Shown here: one piece after another, positions 11,175 through 20,702 of the stretch
Position numbering within the stretch: the first letter of the stretch is position 1
Layout of the letters: every line of letters begins with the position of its first letter
Assembly (NCBI GenBank): GCA_903876735.1
Contig: CAIRAW010000002.1
Span: 52,154-116,153, forward strand
Source of the DNA: an uncultured beta proteobacterium
GTDB taxonomy: Bacteria; Pseudomonadota; Gammaproteobacteria; Burkholderiales; Burkholderiaceae_C
Length of the DNA: 64,000 nt
Direction: 5' to 3'
Translations under genes and position numbers: made by a program
The notes under the pieces: generated by a model
Databases searched by the model: none
What the model saw: only the letters and a program-made list of their open reading frames with translations
What the model was told of the DNA's origin: nothing

Positions 11175-11648
11175 ATGTCCTGCTTCGCCACCCTATCCAT
11201 CCAATCCAAAGCGCGCCACAGCGGTCTGCTGCTGGCTCTATGCCTGACCGCTGCCTGCGCCAGCGCAGCCGACACGGCTGAACCAACGGCGCGTGAACTG
11301 CACACGGCCGACTGCATCGCGGCGCTGGAGACCCGATCGGAAGACCTGGCACGCCAGGTCAAGGACGGTCAGACCGAACAGCGAACCTTGCTGCAAACCG
11401 CACTGGACGCCGCAGCCGCCTTCATCGGCCAGGCCTATCTGCAGGGAGATCGCGATCAGGAGCGCCTGGAAAATCTGAAAAATTCCGCACTGCAGGCACA
11501 AAAATCGCTGGCATCCAGCGAACTGGCAGCACGGCAGAGCAGTTGCACGCAGGAAGGCGCGCGTCTATTGTCCCAAGCCGACGTCCTCAGCCGCTTCGTC
11601 ATATCCAGGCTGGCGGCGCGGCAAATGAAAAGGCTACTGGGGGACTGA
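11175..11648 (+). CDS. Secreted hypothetical protein
   Basis: Signal-peptide-like N-terminus (SGLLLALCLTAACASAADTAEP); start set at ATG 11175; divergent from the repeat protein. Confidence 0.6.
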   Translation: MSCFATLSIQSKARHSGLLLALCLTAACASAADTAEPTARELHTADCIAALETRSEDLARQVKDGQTEQRTLLQTALDAAAAFIGQAYLQGDRDQERLENLKNSALQAQKSLASSELAARQSSCTQEGARLLSQADVLSRFVISRLAARQMKRLLGD

Positions 11649-13052
11649 CCAGTCGCCGCCGAGCGCCTTGATCAGGAACACCGTGGTCACCAGGCGCTGA
11701 CCCTGCAACTGGGCCACCTGGCGCTCGCTCGCCAGCAGCGCCTGCTGCGCCGCGATCACATCGAAGTAGACCGAGGCACCGCCCTCATAGCGCGCCCGCG
11801 TCATGTCGAGCACGCGCCGTGCGGTGGCCAGCGCCTTGCCGGCCTGCAGCGCGGCCCGCTGCAGCGCTGCCAGACCGCTGATGCCGTCCTCGACCTCCTG
11901 CATCGCCGTCAGCACCACGCGCCGGTAGTTTGCCGCACTGGCGGCATAACCGGCGCGCGCGAAATCAAGGTTGGCGCGCGTGCGCCCGCCATCAAACAGG
12001 GTCTGCGCCGCCGACACACCGATCGACCACAACAGGCTTGGCGCATCGAACAGGGTGGCCAACTCGCGGCTGTCCACGCCCAGGCCCGAACCGAGCGTGA
12101 TGCTGGGGTAGAAGGCTGCGTTGGCGATGCCGATCTGCGCGTTGGCAGAGGCCATGGCACGCTCGGCGGACGCGATGTCGGGGCGGCGCTGCAGCAGGTC
12201 CGAAGGCAGGCCCAAGGGGACGGCTGGCGTGCTGCGCTCGCGCACATCGCTCGCCAATGTGAACTGCGTGGCCGGGACGCCCGTCAATGTCGCCAGCGCG
12301 TGCTCATACTGGCTGCGCTGGCGCCGCAGCAATTCAAGCTGCACGCGCGTCGCCTCCAGCAAGGCCTGCTGCTGTGCCAGATCAAGACCGGTTGCAGCAC
12401 CGAGTTCATGGCGCGCATCGACCAGTTCCAACGCGCGCTGCTGCAGACCGATCGCACGCGCCAACACATCGAGCTCGTTGTCAACCGCACGCAGGTTGAA
12501 GTAGTTGCTCGCCAGATCCGCTGTCAGCAGCAGCCGTGTGTTCTCCAGATCGGCCGCCGACTGCCCGAGCGCGGCCTGGGCCTGGGCTACTGATTGTTCA
12601 ACACGGCCGGCCAGATCAAACTCGTAGTTCACCGTCATCGCCACGCTGAGTTCGTTTTGCACGGTCGCGAAATTCGGGGCGTTGTAGTTGGTCAGAGGCC
12701 GGTTGGCCGAAATCTTCTGCCGCGACACCCGCTCGCTCAAGCCAATCTGGGGCAACACGCTGGCTGAGCTTGCAGCGAGTGCCGAGCGCGCCTGCCCCAG
12801 CCGCGCCTGCGCCACGGCCAGCGTCGGACTGTTGGCGATGGCGCGCTGCGCCAGCGCATCGAGTTCGGCGTCGCCAAAGCGTTCCCACCACACCCCCTTG
12901 GCCGCCGCGTCGTCGGGCCGACCTTCGCGCCAAGGTGCTTCGAGCGTCCAGGCAACAGGCAAGTCAAATACCGGCTTTTCGTACGGTGGCGGCGCCGCGC
13001 AGCCACTCAGGGCACAGACGCAGACGACAAGCCAGCTGCGCAGCAGCATCAC
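11634..13052 (-). CDS. Outer-membrane efflux channel, NodT/OprM family lipoprotein
   Basis: 472 aa; lipobox LSGCAAPP; two OEP repeats; third gene of RND operon. Confidence 0.93.
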   Translation of the reverse strand: MMLLRSWLVVCVCALSGCAAPPPYEKPVFDLPVAWTLEAPWREGRPDDAAAKGVWWERFGDAELDALAQRAIANSPTLAVAQARLGQARSALAASSASVLPQIGLSERVSRQKISANRPLTNYNAPNFATVQNELSVAMTVNYEFDLAGRVEQSVAQAQAALGQSAADLENTRLLLTADLASNYFNLRAVDNELDVLARAIGLQQRALELVDARHELGAATGLDLAQQQALLEATRVQLELLRRQRSQYEHALATLTGVPATQFTLASDVRERSTPAVPLGLPSDLLQRRPDIASAERAMASANAQIGIANAAFYPSITLGSGLGVDSRELATLFDAPSLLWSIGVSAAQTLFDGGRTRANLDFARAGYAASAANYRRVVLTAMQEVEDGISGLAALQRAALQAGKALATARRVLDMTRARYEGGASVYFDVIAAQQALLASERQVAQLQGQRLVTTVFLIKALGGDWSVPQ

Positions 13053-14257
13053 GGCTTGTCCTTGTCCGCCACCGGCACCACGGTCTGGCCGTCAGAGAGC
13101 CAATCGGGCGGATTGAGCACCAGGCGATCGCTCGCACCAATGCCATCGAGCACCTCGAATTCCGTGCCGTAATTGCGCCCGACACTGACGCGGCGCAGCG
13201 TCACGCGACCCTGCGCATCCAGCACAGCGACCACGGTACCGGTGGCGCGAAACAACAGCGTGTTGGTCGGCGCCAGCAGCGACTGGCTGGCCTGCAGTGG
13301 CAGCACGACCTGAACGTAGGCACCCGGCAGCAGTTGGCCGCCCGGGTTGGGCAAGGCCACTTCAACCTGCAGCGTGCGCGTGACGGCGTCGATGGCGCCC
13401 GAGGTTCGCACCACCTGCCCGGCAAAACGCTGTCCGCGCAACTCACCCTGAGTCACCTGTACCGCCTGGCCAACCTTGACCAGATGCGCATAAGCCTGCG
13501 GCACGCTGACATAGACGCGCAGCGGATCGGTTTGCGCCAGCGTGAAGAGCACGCGCGAACTGTCAATCAGGTCGCCCACATCCACATTGCGCCGCGTGAT
13601 CACGCCGGCGAACGGCGCCACGACACGCTTGAAATCTTCAAGCTGGCGCAGACGCGCCACATTGGCATCGGCCGCCGCCAGATTGGCCTGCGCCTGTGCC
13701 ACAGCGCTGCGCCGCTCATCAAGATCCTGTTGCGACACCACGTCCTTCTTGCGCAGGCCCTCCCAGCGTTCGACCGTGCTGCGCGTCAGCGCCAGCGTGG
13801 CAGCCGCCTGCTCGCGCGCCGCCACCGCCTGACTCAGTTGCTGGTCTATTTCGGGCGTCTCGATTTCGGCCAGCAGTTCACCTTTGGCAACCCGGCTGCC
13901 AATGTCATGGCTCCAGCGCTTCAGATAACCGCTGGCGCGCGCCGAAATCGGCGCCTGCACAAAACCCTGCAAGCTGCCCGGCAGTGCCAGATTTTGCGCA
14001 GCGGCGTTGCGCCGGGCCACGGTGGTCTTCACGTACTGGCGCGACTGCTCGGCGCTGACCGCCGCCAGCACATCGGCATTGGCGTGGCGGCTCAGCAGTG
14101 TGCGGCCGGCACCCAGCGCCAACAGCAATAACACGAGCAGGCCGGCGATCTGCGTGCGGCGCACAATCTGCGCTCGCTTGAGCAGGTCAAGCGGTTCCTG
14201 CCCCGGTTTCAGCTCGATCGGGTGCAGACCCAGGGCCGAATGGCGTTGTTCCGTCAT
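13049..14257 (-). CDS. RND efflux periplasmic adaptor subunit (HlyD/MFP family)
   Basis: ISARASGYLKRWSHDIGSRVAKGELLAEIETPEID; operon position. Confidence 0.94.
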   Translation of the reverse strand: MTEQRHSALGLHPIELKPGQEPLDLLKRAQIVRRTQIAGLLVLLLLALGAGRTLLSRHANADVLAAVSAEQSRQYVKTTVARRNAAAQNLALPGSLQGFVQAPISARASGYLKRWSHDIGSRVAKGELLAEIETPEIDQQLSQAVAAREQAAATLALTRSTVERWEGLRKKDVVSQQDLDERRSAVAQAQANLAAADANVARLRQLEDFKRVVAPFAGVITRRNVDVGDLIDSSRVLFTLAQTDPLRVYVSVPQAYAHLVKVGQAVQVTQGELRGQRFAGQVVRTSGAIDAVTRTLQVEVALPNPGGQLLPGAYVQVVLPLQASQSLLAPTNTLLFRATGTVVAVLDAQGRVTLRRVSVGRNYGTEFEVLDGIGASDRLVLNPPDWLSDGQTVVPVADKDKP

Positions 14258-17200
14258 GTCTGAGAACTCCTGTTTTTTCGCTGATGCACACTGGCAAACA
14301 CCGCCGGCACAAAGAACAGCGTCGAAATGGTTGCGAACAGCAGGCCGCCGATCACGGCGCGACCGAGCGGCGCATTCTGTTCGGCGCCCTCGCCCAGGCC
14401 AAGCGCCATGGGGATCATGCCGATCACCATGGCCAGCGCGGTCATCAGCACCGGGCGGATGCGCGTGGCGCCAGCTTCCAGTGCCGCAGCCAGTGGTGGC
14501 ACACCGGCCTCGAGTCGCTCGCGCGCAAACGAGATCAGCAAAATGCTGTTGGCAGTCGCCACCCCCATGGTCATGATGGCGCCCGTGAGCGCCGGCACGC
14601 TCAGCGTGGTGCCGGTGATGAACAGCGTCCAGGCGATGCCGGCCAGCGCGGCTGGCAGCGCTGCGATGATGACCAGCGCATCAGTCCAAGACTGGAAGTT
14701 GACCACGATCAGCAGATACACCAGCACGATGGCCATCACCAGGCCGACACCGAGGCCGATGAAAGACGCCTGCATGGTTTCAACCTGGCCGCGCAGCACC
14801 ACACTGCTGCCACGCGGCAGCTTGGGCCGGATCTGATCGACCAGGCTTTGCACGCGCGTTGCCACGCTGGCCAGATCGGTCCCCTGTACGCTGACGAACA
14901 CATCGACCGCCGGCAGAATGTTGTAGCGCGAGGCCACCGCCACCATGCGGCTCGGCGTCACCTCCACCAGATTGCCCAGCAACTGCGTGCTGCCACTGGT
15001 GCTGGCTGCGGCGATGCCGCTGCCGACCGGCATGTTGAGCAGCGCGTCGAGCGAATCAACCTGGTACTGCGGCGTCTGCACCGCAATGTTGTAGACCACG
15101 CCGTTTTGCGGATTGAGCCAGAAAGCCGGCGCCGTCTGCGAACTGCCCGAGAGCGAGATCAGAACGTTCTGCCCGACATTGGATGCCGACAAACCGAGTT
15201 GCTGCAGGCGCGAGCGGTCCATCTGCAGGTTCAACGCCGGTGCGTTGAGCCGTTGGTGCACGTGGGCATCGACCGCGCCTGGAATCTGCCGGATGGCCTG
15301 CGTCAGCTCAGCCGCCAGCAGCGCATTACCGGCCTGATCGGCACCGGTGAACTGCACGTCGATGGCCGCCGGCAAACCGAAGTTCAGGATTTGCGTGACG
15401 ATGTCAGCCGGCTGAAAGAAGAACTCGATGCCGGGGAAGCGCTTGGGCAACTCGGCGCGCAATCGCGTGACAAAGCCTTCGGTTGGCGCGTGGCCTTCAC
15501 GCAGCGACATCAGTATTTCGCCATCAAGCGTGCCGATGGTGCCGGCGTTGCTGTACGAGAGGTTGATCCCGCTGTTGGGCACGCCCAGGTTGTCCAGAAT
15601 GGTCTCCAACTGGTCACGCGGAATGATTTCGCGAATCGCCACCTCCACCGCATCGGCCAGACGCGCGGTCTCCTCGATGCGGGTGCCGGTCGGCGCGCGC
15701 AGGTGCAGACGGATCTGCCCCGCGTCGACGCTCGGGAAGAAGTCGCGCCCGAGCAGCGGGAACAACAGGCACGACAGCAGGCAAAAGCCCATGAACTGGA
15801 TGGCAAAGCCGCGCCGGTGCGACAGCAGGGCTGAGAGCGCCAGCGTGTAAGCACGGCGCACACGCTCAAAGCGCTGGTCAAAGGCGCGGTACAGGCGCTG
15901 CAACAGGCTCGCGCTCCCAGTTGGTGCTGCGCCCTGCGTGCCACCCATCAGCAGCAACACCAGCGTCGGCACCAGCGTGCGCGACAGGATGTAGGAGGCG
16001 ATCATCGCCAGCACCACGGCCTCGGCCAGCGGCACAAACAAAAAGCGCGCCACGCCCGAGAGGAAGAACATCGGCACGAACACGATGCAAATGCACAGCG
16101 TTGAGACGAAGGCGGCGACACCAATCTCGCCGGCACCGACCTCGATTGCCTCCATGATCGGCTTGCCCATGTGCAGGTGGCGCTCGATGTTCTCGATCGT
16201 CACGATCGCCTGATCAACCAAGATGCCGACCGAGAGCGCCAGGCCGCCCAGCGTCATGAGGTTCAGCGTTTCACCGAGCATGCGCAGCACCAGGATGGAG
16301 GCCAGGATCGAGAGCGGAATGGTGAGCGCAATGATCAGCGTGCTGCGCCAGTTGCCCAGGAACAGCAGCACCATGGCGGCGGTCAGCGCGGCGGCGATCA
16401 GCGCCTCGATCACCACACCCTTGACGGCAGCCTTGACAAACACCGACTGGTCAAACAGCGGCGTTACCTTGACGTCTGGCGGCAGCACCTGCGCCACGCG
16501 CGGCAGCAGCGCGCGCAGATTGGCGACGATGTCGAGCGTGGAGGCGCCGCCATTCTTCAGCACCGACAGCAACACACCACGCGCGCCATCCTGGCGCACG
16601 ACGTTGGTCTGCGGCGAAAAGCCGTCGCGCACCTGCGCTACGTCACGCAGGTAAGTGGTGGTACTGCCGTTCGTGCGTACCGGCAGATCAGCCAGTCCGG
16701 CAAAAGCGTCGGGCGAACCGTTCATCTGCACCGCGTACTCGGTGCCACCGAACTTGGCCGTACCGGAAGGCAGGATCAGGTTTTGCAGATTGATGGCGTT
16801 GACCACGTCGACCGGTGCCAGACCGCGCGCCTGCAGCGCCGCGGTGTCGAGATCGACCGAGATCAGCCGGTTCTTGCCACCAAAGGGAAAGGGCACGGCT
16901 GCACCCGGAATCGTGATGAGTTGCGGGCGCAGCACGTTGATCGCCGCATCAAACACCGACTGCTCGGGCAAGGTCGGGCTTGAGAGCGCAAGTTGCACCA
17001 CCGGAATACTGGAGGCGGAGTATTTGATCACCAACGGCGGCGTAATGCCCGGCGGCAACTGGCGCACCTGGGTCTGCATGGCGGCCACCACCTGGGCGAT
17101 GGCGGTCTGGATGTTGGCCGTGGGCTGGAAAAAAACCTTGATGACCGAGACGCCGGCGAGCGACTGCGATTCGATGTGCTCGATGTCGCTGACCGTGGTG

Positions 17201-17415
17201 GTCAGGCCGCGCTCGCTCTGCCCGGCGATACGCTGCCCCATTTCCTGCGCCGACAGGCCGCCGTAGTTCCAGATGATGCTGACCACCGGGATGTTGATTT
17301 CCGGAAAAATATCGGTCGCCATCGACAGCAGCGCAAACGGCGTCGCCAGCACGATCAGCATCGCCATCACGATGAAGGTGTAAGGGCGGCGCAACGCCAA
17401 CTGGACCATGGACAT
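14254..17415 (-). CDS. RND efflux transporter permease (AcrB/MdtB superfamily)
   Basis: About 1050 aa; SMVQLALRRPYTFIVMAMLIVLATPFAL, GRDFFPSVDAGQIRLHLRAPTGTRIEET; ORF extends to 17520 but the start near 17415/17409 is preferred. Confidence 0.95.
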   Translation of the reverse strand: MSMVQLALRRPYTFIVMAMLIVLATPFALLSMATDIFPEINIPVVSIIWNYGGLSAQEMGQRIAGQSERGLTTTVSDIEHIESQSLAGVSVIKVFFQPTANIQTAIAQVVAAMQTQVRQLPPGITPPLVIKYSASSIPVVQLALSSPTLPEQSVFDAAINVLRPQLITIPGAAVPFPFGGKNRLISVDLDTAALQARGLAPVDVVNAINLQNLILPSGTAKFGGTEYAVQMNGSPDAFAGLADLPVRTNGSTTTYLRDVAQVRDGFSPQTNVVRQDGARGVLLSVLKNGGASTLDIVANLRALLPRVAQVLPPDVKVTPLFDQSVFVKAAVKGVVIEALIAAALTAAMVLLFLGNWRSTLIIALTIPLSILASILVLRMLGETLNLMTLGGLALSVGILVDQAIVTIENIERHLHMGKPIMEAIEVGAGEIGVAAFVSTLCICIVFVPMFFLSGVARFLFVPLAEAVVLAMIASYILSRTLVPTLVLLLMGGTQGAAPTGSASLLQRLYRAFDQRFERVRRAYTLALSALLSHRRGFAIQFMGFCLLSCLLFPLLGRDFFPSVDAGQIRLHLRAPTGTRIEETARLADAVEVAIREIIPRDQLETILDNLGVPNSGINLSYSNAGTIGTLDGEILMSLREGHAPTEGFVTRLRAELPKRFPGIEFFFQPADIVTQILNFGLPAAIDVQFTGADQAGNALLAAELTQAIRQIPGAVDAHVHQRLNAPALNLQMDRSRLQQLGLSASNVGQNVLISLSGSSQTAPAFWLNPQNGVVYNIAVQTPQYQVDSLDALLNMPVGSGIAAASTSGSTQLLGNLVEVTPSRMVAVASRYNILPAVDVFVSVQGTDLASVATRVQSLVDQIRPKLPRGSSVVLRGQVETMQASFIGLGVGLVMAIVLVYLLIVVNFQSWTDALVIIAALPAALAGIAWTLFITGTTLSVPALTGAIMTMGVATANSILLISFARERLEAGVPPLAAALEAGATRIRPVLMTALAMVIGMIPMALGLGEGAEQNAPLGRAVIGGLLFATISTLFFVPAVFASVHQRKNRSSQT

Positions 17416-17651
17416 GGGCAATGCTTTCAAACGCGAATGGGGGATGATAGCAACGCACTCGCTCGCCGGCGGACAGCTCGCCGGCACCGGCAGAAATCGA
17501 CTTGGCACCAGTCCGCACAATAAAGGCCACCAGCCGGCCGGATTAATCCCGATAATCGGAACCTGAAGAAAAAAATGACAATTCGCCAGGGAGCAAACGG
17601 CGCCAGTGAAATTTTTTTGAGGCGATTGCCATTTTTATGCAATCTTCACAC

Positions 17652-17665
17652 TGGAATGAATTCCA
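17652..17665. promoter_or_regulatory. Candidate activator (UAS) site, TGGAAT-GA-ATTCCA
   Basis: Perfect 6+6 inverted repeat ~120 bp upstream of the -24 element at 17786; extra half site ATTCCA at 17680-17685. Confidence 0.4.
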
Positions 17666-17785
17666 TAGTCATGGCGCTCATTCCATGGTTTGCTTTCCCT
17701 ATCTCACGCCTCCCGGTGACTTTGGGGTCGGACAGCCACACCACGATTTCCCGCCACGGCGAGCTTTGTTTCAAATTGTTATCCG

Positions 17786-17801
17786 TGGCATAGCTATTGC
17801 T
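17786..17801 (+). promoter_or_regulatory. Sigma54 (-24/-12) promoter upstream of gvp regulatory operon
   Basis: TGGCATAGCTATTGCT: GG and GC with canonical spacing, TTGCT -12 box. Confidence 0.75.
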
Positions 17802-17870
17802 TTGTTCAGCATGACGCGTGACAAAACAAGGGTTGCAAGCTCCTTTGCCCGCTACGGACCCGACTGACCC

Positions 17871-18473
17871 ATGCGCACGCTCATCAAAATCCCCATCATC
17901 CATACCGAACAGGACATGGGCTCCCTGCGCGACCAGACCCGACAGGAGTATCTGGTCCGCTATGGCCAGGAAAAATGGCTTGAACACCTCAAGTCAATTG
18001 ATGGAATCTGGCTCGGCATCCGCCAGGCCATCAGCCTGCTGGAGCTGCCCCGCACCTCGGTTCGTTTGTACCAGGACGGCTTGCCGGTTTGCGGCAAGGA
18101 AGCCGACATCGTGCGCGACGTCGCCGCACAAGGCAGCCGCAACCACGCCCTGCTGTTGGAACTGATGACGCTGGGCGCAAACCTGATGGGCACGGAAGAC
18201 CCGAAGTTGCTGCTGCAGGAGTATCAACTCCATCAACTCGCCGCCGGCGCAGCGAAACCCGCGAACGACCCGGCACGCCTGGCGCAAAGTCAGGAACTGC
18301 TGCTGCAGCGTGACCACTTCATTGCGCAACGCATCAACAGCACGCTGCTGACGGGCGAGATCGGCCTGCTGTTCCTGGGCCTGGCCCACTCGGTGGAAGC
18401 ACAGCTCAGCGCGGATATTCTGGTTAGAAATCTGCTCCCCTCACTCACAGAACACACAGGAAAGCCGGAATGA
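17871..18473 (+). CDS. Uncharacterised protein, first gene of gvp regulatory operon
   Basis: 200 aa, MRTLIKIPIIHTEQDMGSLRDQTRQEYL...; 4-nt overlap with downstream sigma54 activator. Confidence 0.75.
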   Translation: MRTLIKIPIIHTEQDMGSLRDQTRQEYLVRYGQEKWLEHLKSIDGIWLGIRQAISLLELPRTSVRLYQDGLPVCGKEADIVRDVAAQGSRNHALLLELMTLGANLMGTEDPKLLLQEYQLHQLAAGAAKPANDPARLAQSQELLLQRDHFIAQRINSTLLTGEIGLLFLGLAHSVEAQLSADILVRNLLPSLTEHTGKPE

Positions 18474-20035
18474 ACAAGGACCTGTCTGAGCTTGAAACGC
18501 TGGCGAGCAACACCAGCCTGGACATCACCCCCACCCCAGCGGTCAAGGTCTTGATCGTGGACGACCAGGAGGACGCGCGCTGGATACTGACCAACGTGAT
18601 GCGACAGGCCGGCTTTGTGCCGATACCGGCGGCCAACGGCGAAGATGCGCTGATCAGCATCCAGCGCCATGCGCCGGCCGTGGTGCTGCTCGACATCGGC
18701 CTGCCCGACATGGATGGCTTCGAAGTGCTGACACGCATCAAGCTGATCGACAAGTCGATTCCCGTCATCATGGTCACCGGCAACGGCAAACCCTACGATG
18801 CCGCGCGCGCGGTTCGCGCCGGTGCCTGGGACTACATCACCAAACCGTTCAAGAACAAGGATGTGCTCAACACCGTGCGCGGTGCGCTGGCGGAAAAGGC
18901 CGAAAAATCGCAGGTCCGGCGCATTCTCGACACCCAGCGCCAAGCCGATTCCCTGCTGCACTCCATGGGCACCAGCGCCAGCATCAAGGGTATACAGCGC
19001 GAGGTGGAACTGGTGGCGCGAACCACCTTCTCGATCCTGGTGACGGGTGAATCGGGTTCCGGCAAGGAGTTGGTATCGCAGGCCATCCACGCCCTGAGTC
19101 TGCGCTCCGACAAGCCGCTGGTGGCGGTGGATTGCGGCGCCATCGCCGAGTCGCTGATCGAGAGTGAACTGTTCGGGCATGAAAAGGGCTCCTTCACCGG
19201 CGCCCATCAGGCAAAGGTTGGCGCCTTCGAACTGGCCGACGGCGGCACCATCTTCCTCGATGAAATTGGCAACCTGCCACTGACGATGCAGGGCAAACTG
19301 CTCAGAGTGCTGGAGACGCGGCGCGTTCACCGCATCGGCAGCACGCGCGAGAAGAAGGTCGACTTCCGCGTCGTGGCGGCCACCAACGCCAACCTGCTGT
19401 CCATGGTGGAGCGGCGCGAGTTCCGTGAGGACCTGTACCACCGCCTGGCCGAATACTCGATCCGCATCCCACCCTTGCGCGAGCGCAAGGAAGACCTGGT
19501 TTTCCTGACGCAGCGCTTCCTGGCCCAGACCAACACTGAACTGGGCAAGCAGGTCAAAGGCCTGTCCACCACCGCCTGGGGCATTGTTCAACGCTATGAC
19601 TGGCACGGCAACGCGCGTGAGTTGCGCAACCACCTGCGCCGGGCGGTGCTGCTATGCGATCACCAGGATGGCCTGATCCTGCCCGAATTGCTGGGCATGC
19701 TCGACCAGCGGGTCCAGCCCGTTGCGCCCCAGTTGGCACCGACTATTGCCAGGTCTGTGCTGCCGCAAAGCGATGAGACGCAGGCCTGCCCGATTTGTGA
19801 CGCGTCGAACTTGCCCGATGAGGGGCCCGAACTTTCGCTCAAGGAACTCGTCGGACGTGCCACCGCACAAGTGGAACGCGCCATCCTGCTGCGGGTATTG
19901 GCCAAAAGCAAGGGCAACAAGGCGCAGGCGGCACGCATCTTGCGGATTGATTACAAGACGATGCACACCAAACTCAAGGTGTACGAGATTTCAGCAACGC
20001 AATTCATGAAGGATGCCTACAAACCCGAAGGCTGA
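18470..20035 (+). CDS. NtrC-family sigma54-dependent response regulator (gas-vesicle regulator, GvrA-like by context)
   Basis: Receiver (VLLDIGLPDMDG), AAA+ (GESGSGKELV, GSFTGA, FLDEIGNLP), Fis-type HTH (KAQAARILRIDYKTMHTKL). Confidence 0.95.
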   Translation: MNKDLSELETLASNTSLDITPTPAVKVLIVDDQEDARWILTNVMRQAGFVPIPAANGEDALISIQRHAPAVVLLDIGLPDMDGFEVLTRIKLIDKSIPVIMVTGNGKPYDAARAVRAGAWDYITKPFKNKDVLNTVRGALAEKAEKSQVRRILDTQRQADSLLHSMGTSASIKGIQREVELVARTTFSILVTGESGSGKELVSQAIHALSLRSDKPLVAVDCGAIAESLIESELFGHEKGSFTGAHQAKVGAFELADGGTIFLDEIGNLPLTMQGKLLRVLETRRVHRIGSTREKKVDFRVVAATNANLLSMVERREFREDLYHRLAEYSIRIPPLRERKEDLVFLTQRFLAQTNTELGKQVKGLSTTAWGIVQRYDWHGNARELRNHLRRAVLLCDHQDGLILPELLGMLDQRVQPVAPQLAPTIARSVLPQSDETQACPICDASNLPDEGPELSLKELVGRATAQVERAILLRVLAKSKGNKAQAARILRIDYKTMHTKLKVYEISATQFMKDAYKPEG

Positions 20036-20084
20036 ATCCGGCCGCTGCATCATTTTTCATTGAAACCAAACAGGAGTCAGGGCC

Positions 20085-20702
20085 ATGGTTGACAAAAAGA
20101 TTTCAGACGAATTCGCACAAGGTAAAGAGCGTCTGGGCGAGATCGGCCGCCGCCTTGGTGCAGCCTTTGGCAAGAGCAACGCCGATTCGACCGGCGGCGG
20201 TTTCTTCTCGGGCATGGGCAACCTGGTTGAGCAACTGGGCAAACTGGTGGAGCAGGCTGAACAGGCGGGCGGCACCCTGAACAAGAACGGCGAGTTCAAG
20301 CTCGGGTCAGACAGCAAGGCCAAAGGGGTCTATGGCTTTTCCATCAAATCCGGCATCGGTGACAAGGGCGGCGTGAAGGTCGAGCCCTTCGGCAACATCC
20401 GCAAGGACGACGATGGCAAACTGGTTGCGGTGCACGAGATCCGCGAACCCATGGTCGACCTGTTCGACGAACCAAGCCGCCTGCTGATCGTCGCTGAAGT
20501 GCCCGGCATCGACGAAGCCAACCTGAAACTTGAACTGCAGGACGACATCCTGCTGATCTCAACCGTCAAGGGCGAACCCAACTACCGCAAGGAATTGCTG
20601 CTGCCGGCCAGCTTTGCGCAGAAGGACATGGGCTTTCAGTGCCGCAACGGCGTGCTGGAAATCGTGCTCAAGAAAGCCAAAGCAAAGAAGGCACGGTCAT
20701 GA
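20085..20702 (+). CDS. gvpH: Gas vesicle protein GvpH (Hsp20-like C-terminal domain)
   Basis: 205 aa; alpha-crystallin-like VDLFDEPSRLLIVAEVPGIDEANLKLELQDDILLI. Confidence 0.85.
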   Translation: MVDKKISDEFAQGKERLGEIGRRLGAAFGKSNADSTGGGFFSGMGNLVEQLGKLVEQAEQAGGTLNKNGEFKLGSDSKAKGVYGFSIKSGIGDKGGVKVEPFGNIRKDDDGKLVAVHEIREPMVDLFDEPSRLLIVAEVPGIDEANLKLELQDDILLISTVKGEPNYRKELLLPASFAQKDMGFQCRNGVLEIVLKKAKAKKARS

